Positions 62,598-64,000 of a stretch of DNA of 64,000 nucleotides are shown here, one piece after another; position 1 is the first letter of the stretch, and each line of letters begins with the position of its first letter. The notes beneath the pieces are model-generated. The model ran no database searches. It saw only the letters and a program-made list of their open reading frames with translations, and was not told where the DNA came from. Source of the stretch: Dictyoglomus turgidum DSM 6724 (GTDB lineage: Bacteria > Dictyoglomota > Dictyoglomia > Dictyoglomales > Dictyoglomaceae); NCBI RefSeq assembly GCF_000021645.1, contig NC_011661.1, forward strand, positions 1,644,723 to 1,708,722, in the 5' to 3' direction. A program made the position numbers and the translations under genes.

Positions 62598-62792
62598 ATG
62601 ATAAGTAAGATCCTAATAATTCTTTTTGGACTTGCTTCCATAATTCTTGGAATTTGGGGCCTAATAATCTGGTGGTCTTATTTTGTTAAGGCTCTCATGG
62701 CAGTAGTTCCAATATTTCTTTTATTCTTAGGGATAATATTAATCATTTTTGGATATTCAGAGTTAAAAGATCAACTCTCTAAAAAAGAATAA
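62598..62792 (+). CDS. small two-helix membrane protein
   Basis: A 64-residue protein with two hydrophobic helices (ILIILFGLASIILGIWGLII and AVVPIFLLFLGIILIIFG) and a short charged tail, KDQLSKKE. It has its own promoter and a GGAGGTG site seven bases before the ATG, which replaces an earlier TTG at 62583 that lies in the ribosome binding site. No family recognised. Confidence 0.7.
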   Translation: MISKILIILFGLASIILGIWGLIIWWSYFVKALMAVVPIFLLFLGIILIIFGYSELKDQLSKKE

Positions 62793-62799
62793 AAATTTA

Positions 62800-62823
62800 A
62801 TGGGAGGGGAAAACCCCTCCCAT
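62800..62823. terminator. bidirectional intrinsic terminator
   Basis: ATGGGAGGGG and CCCCTCCCAT form a perfect 10-bp stem with an AAAA loop; T-rich tails lie on both sides. It separates the small membrane-protein gene and the convergent hydroxyacid dehydrogenase gene. Confidence 0.85.
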
Positions 62824-62828
62824 GATTT

Positions 62829-63767
62829 TTAATATCCTAAGCTTTTATCTACCACATTCAGCATTCTACTAACCTCAGGATAATTTTTTAAATTATGAAT
62901 AAATATCTCTACAAGCCTATCATCGTAATAAGGGGTCATTCCTGCTATATGAGGAGTTATAATTACATTCTCAAGATTCCATAATGGACTTTCTTCTGGT
63001 AAAGGTTCTTCATAAAACACATCAAGAAGAGCACACTGAATCTGCCCATTTTCTAATGCCTTTACAAGAGCATCTTCTTTTACTGTCTTCCCTCTTCCTA
63101 CATTAATAAAGATGGCATCTTTCTTCATCACTTTAAATTCCTCTTCACCTATTAAATCCTTTGTCTCAGAAGTTAAAGGTAAAACTAAAACAATAATATC
63201 TGATCTTCTCAACACTTCATGTAAATCCTTATAGGAAAAAAGCTCGTCAGGGAGAAAAACCATATCATCCTTTTGATTTATATCTCTTTTTACTCCTATA
63301 ACTTTCATACCAAAACTCTTTGCGATTCTTCCTATCTCTTGACCTATTTTCCCATAGCCTATTATCCCCATGGTCTTTCCTGTAAGTTCCTCACACCATT
63401 TTATCTCATCTCTATTCCATTTCCTCTCAAATTTTCCCCTAAGAGCTATATTTATTCTCCTGGTCCAAGAAAGTAAAAGAGCAAACACATGTTCGGCAAT
63501 TGGTTTAGGATGAACACCACTTGCAGTAGTTATAATTATGTCTGAATTAAGAAGTTCTTCAAAAAGAAGATTATCAATACCTGCTGAGGAAGATTGAATC
63601 CATTTAAGATTTTTTGCCTTTTTAAGATCATCCTTAGAGATATGTCCCCCTAAAAACACCTCAGCTTCTTCAATATTTTCCACAATCTCAACATCATTTC
63701 TTGCCTCTTTTATCCGTTCTAAATATTCTTCTTTTAAAGGGTAAGCTATATATACTTTCATTTTCAC
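62829..63767 (-). CDS. D-isomer-specific 2-hydroxyacid dehydrogenase
   Basis: The 310-312 residue protein has the Rossmann loop TMGIIGYGKIGQEIGR near residues 135-150 and the catalytic triad Arg (INVGRGKTV near 228), Glu (YEEPLPEE near 257) and His (ITPHIAGM near 278). SSAGIDNLL near the start is typical. It reduces a 2-oxoacid with NAD(P)H; substrate could be glyoxylate, hydroxypyruvate or another small acid. Start is the GTG at 63767 or the ATG six bases on; GGGAGG fits either. Confidence 0.9.
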   Translation of the reverse strand: MKMKVYIAYPLKEEYLERIKEARNDVEIVENIEEAEVFLGGHISKDDLKKAKNLKWIQSSSAGIDNLLFEELLNSDIIITTASGVHPKPIAEHVFALLLSWTRRINIALRGKFERKWNRDEIKWCEELTGKTMGIIGYGKIGQEIGRIAKSFGMKVIGVKRDINQKDDMVFLPDELFSYKDLHEVLRRSDIIVLVLPLTSETKDLIGEEEFKVMKKDAIFINVGRGKTVKEDALVKALENGQIQCALLDVFYEEPLPEESPLWNLENVIITPHIAGMTPYYDDRLVEIFIHNLKNYPEVSRMLNVVDKSLGY

Positions 63768-63778
63768 ATTTCCTCCCT

Positions 63779-63808
63779 TTGAAATTTCTTATTATATTAT
63801 GTTATAAT
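63779..63808 (+). promoter_or_regulatory. promoter of cysS
   Basis: TTGAAA (63779-63784), 18-base spacer and TGTTATAAT with -10 at 63803-63808. The predicted transcription start (~63815) is only about four bases before the ATG at 63819, so the mRNA would be essentially leaderless. Confidence 0.7.
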
Positions 63809-63818
63809 CTTATTCACT

Positions 63819-64000
63819 ATGGAACTTTACTTATATAATACACTAACAAGAAGAAAAGAGAAATTTGAACCTTTAAATCCGCCCTATGTGGGGATGTATA
63901 CCTGTGGTCCCACAGTATATAACTATGCCCATATAGGAAATCTGAGGACTTATATTTTTGAGGATATATTAAAGAGAGTATTATTATATAATGGTTATAT
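63819..64000 (+). CDS. cysS: cysteinyl-tRNA synthetase, N-terminal part (runs off the window)
   Basis: The first 60 residues read [16 protein letters not shown], then [20 protein letters not shown], including the zinc-ligand Cys of the class I CysRS active site and the HIGN signature. It charges tRNA-Cys with cysteine. No ribosome binding site precedes the ATG; the promoter -10 lies 11 bases upstream. Confidence 0.93.

Noticed and set aside
1-64000. CRISPR array, insertion sequence, integrase or prophage
   Set aside because: No direct-repeat arrays, transposase or integrase motifs were seen.

Overview
The window is AT-rich, compact bacterial DNA with short intergenic gaps, many overlapping start/stop codons and strong GGAGG-type ribosome binding sites. 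Gene content points to an anaerobic, carbohydrate-degrading thermophile: a GH10 xylanase, a GH13 amylase, a GH36 alpha-galactosidase, a GH4 glycosidase, two ribose-type sugar ABC importers, a 2-oxoacid:ferredoxin oxidoreductase, rubrerythrin and a bacterial serpin. The 352-residue GH10 and ~499-residue GH13 enzymes resemble those known from Dictyoglomus, so a Dictyoglomus species is the best guess. This is inferred from remembered family features, not from a database search.

Layout. 1-900: 3' part of galU and a small cupin gene (minus). 1-5.2 kb: a homocitrate-synthase-like gene, an aconitase-family large/small subunit pair and an iron alcohol dehydrogenase, behind a leader terminator. 5.2-10.5 kb: a minus-strand one-carbon operon (Fhs, FolD, MetV-like, MetF), a hexapeptide protein, a phosphodiesterase and tRNA-Ser(TGA). 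10.5-13 kb: nitroreductase, TIM-barrel protein, PheA. 13.1-17.5 kb: first sugar ABC importer and an SDR. 17.5-22.7 kb: secreted proteins, xylanase, TraB/GumN, MscS, a decayed remnant, rubrerythrin and a DOMON protein. 22.7-24.3 kb: a multiply broken ABC exporter. 24.4-26.4 kb: divergent phosphotriesterase-like and DUF523/DUF1722-like genes around a palindromic promoter. 26.4-32.5 kb: a TPP riboswitch and thiSGHFECD, followed by a start-less carbohydrate-binding remnant. 32.6-38.3 kb: phosphoesterase, PATAN-like protein and the second sugar ABC importer. 38.5-43.1 kb: serpin, GH36 and a TtuB/TtuA-like pair. 43.1-44.5 kb: a JAMM protease and a radical SAM gene with no ordinary start codon. 44.7-48.5 kb: amylase, kinase and GH4. 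48.6-56 kb: KorAB and a Znu-type metal importer flanked by two ROK regulators. 56-64 kb: ferritin-like/VIT1 fusion, NuoEF-like pair, HD-GYP receptor, PrsW, HAD, a small membrane protein, D-2-hydroxyacid dehydrogenase and the start of cysS.

The most interesting points are: (1) a ubiquitin-like protein ending Gly-Gly-Arg next to its probable TtuA partner, with a JAMM protease convergent and overlapping; (2) a radical SAM/SPASM gene whose reading frame has no ATG, GTG or TTG between the upstream stop and its [4Fe-4S] motif; (3) a serpin with a predicted Lys P1; (4) a minus-strand terminator placed so that the GH4-kinase transcript could run antisense through the amylase gene; (5) recurrent extended -10 promoters (TGnTATAAT), two of which would give almost leaderless mRNAs; (6) a NuoF-like subunit that has lost the four cysteines of its N-terminal cluster. 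I found no CRISPR array, insertion sequence or prophage.
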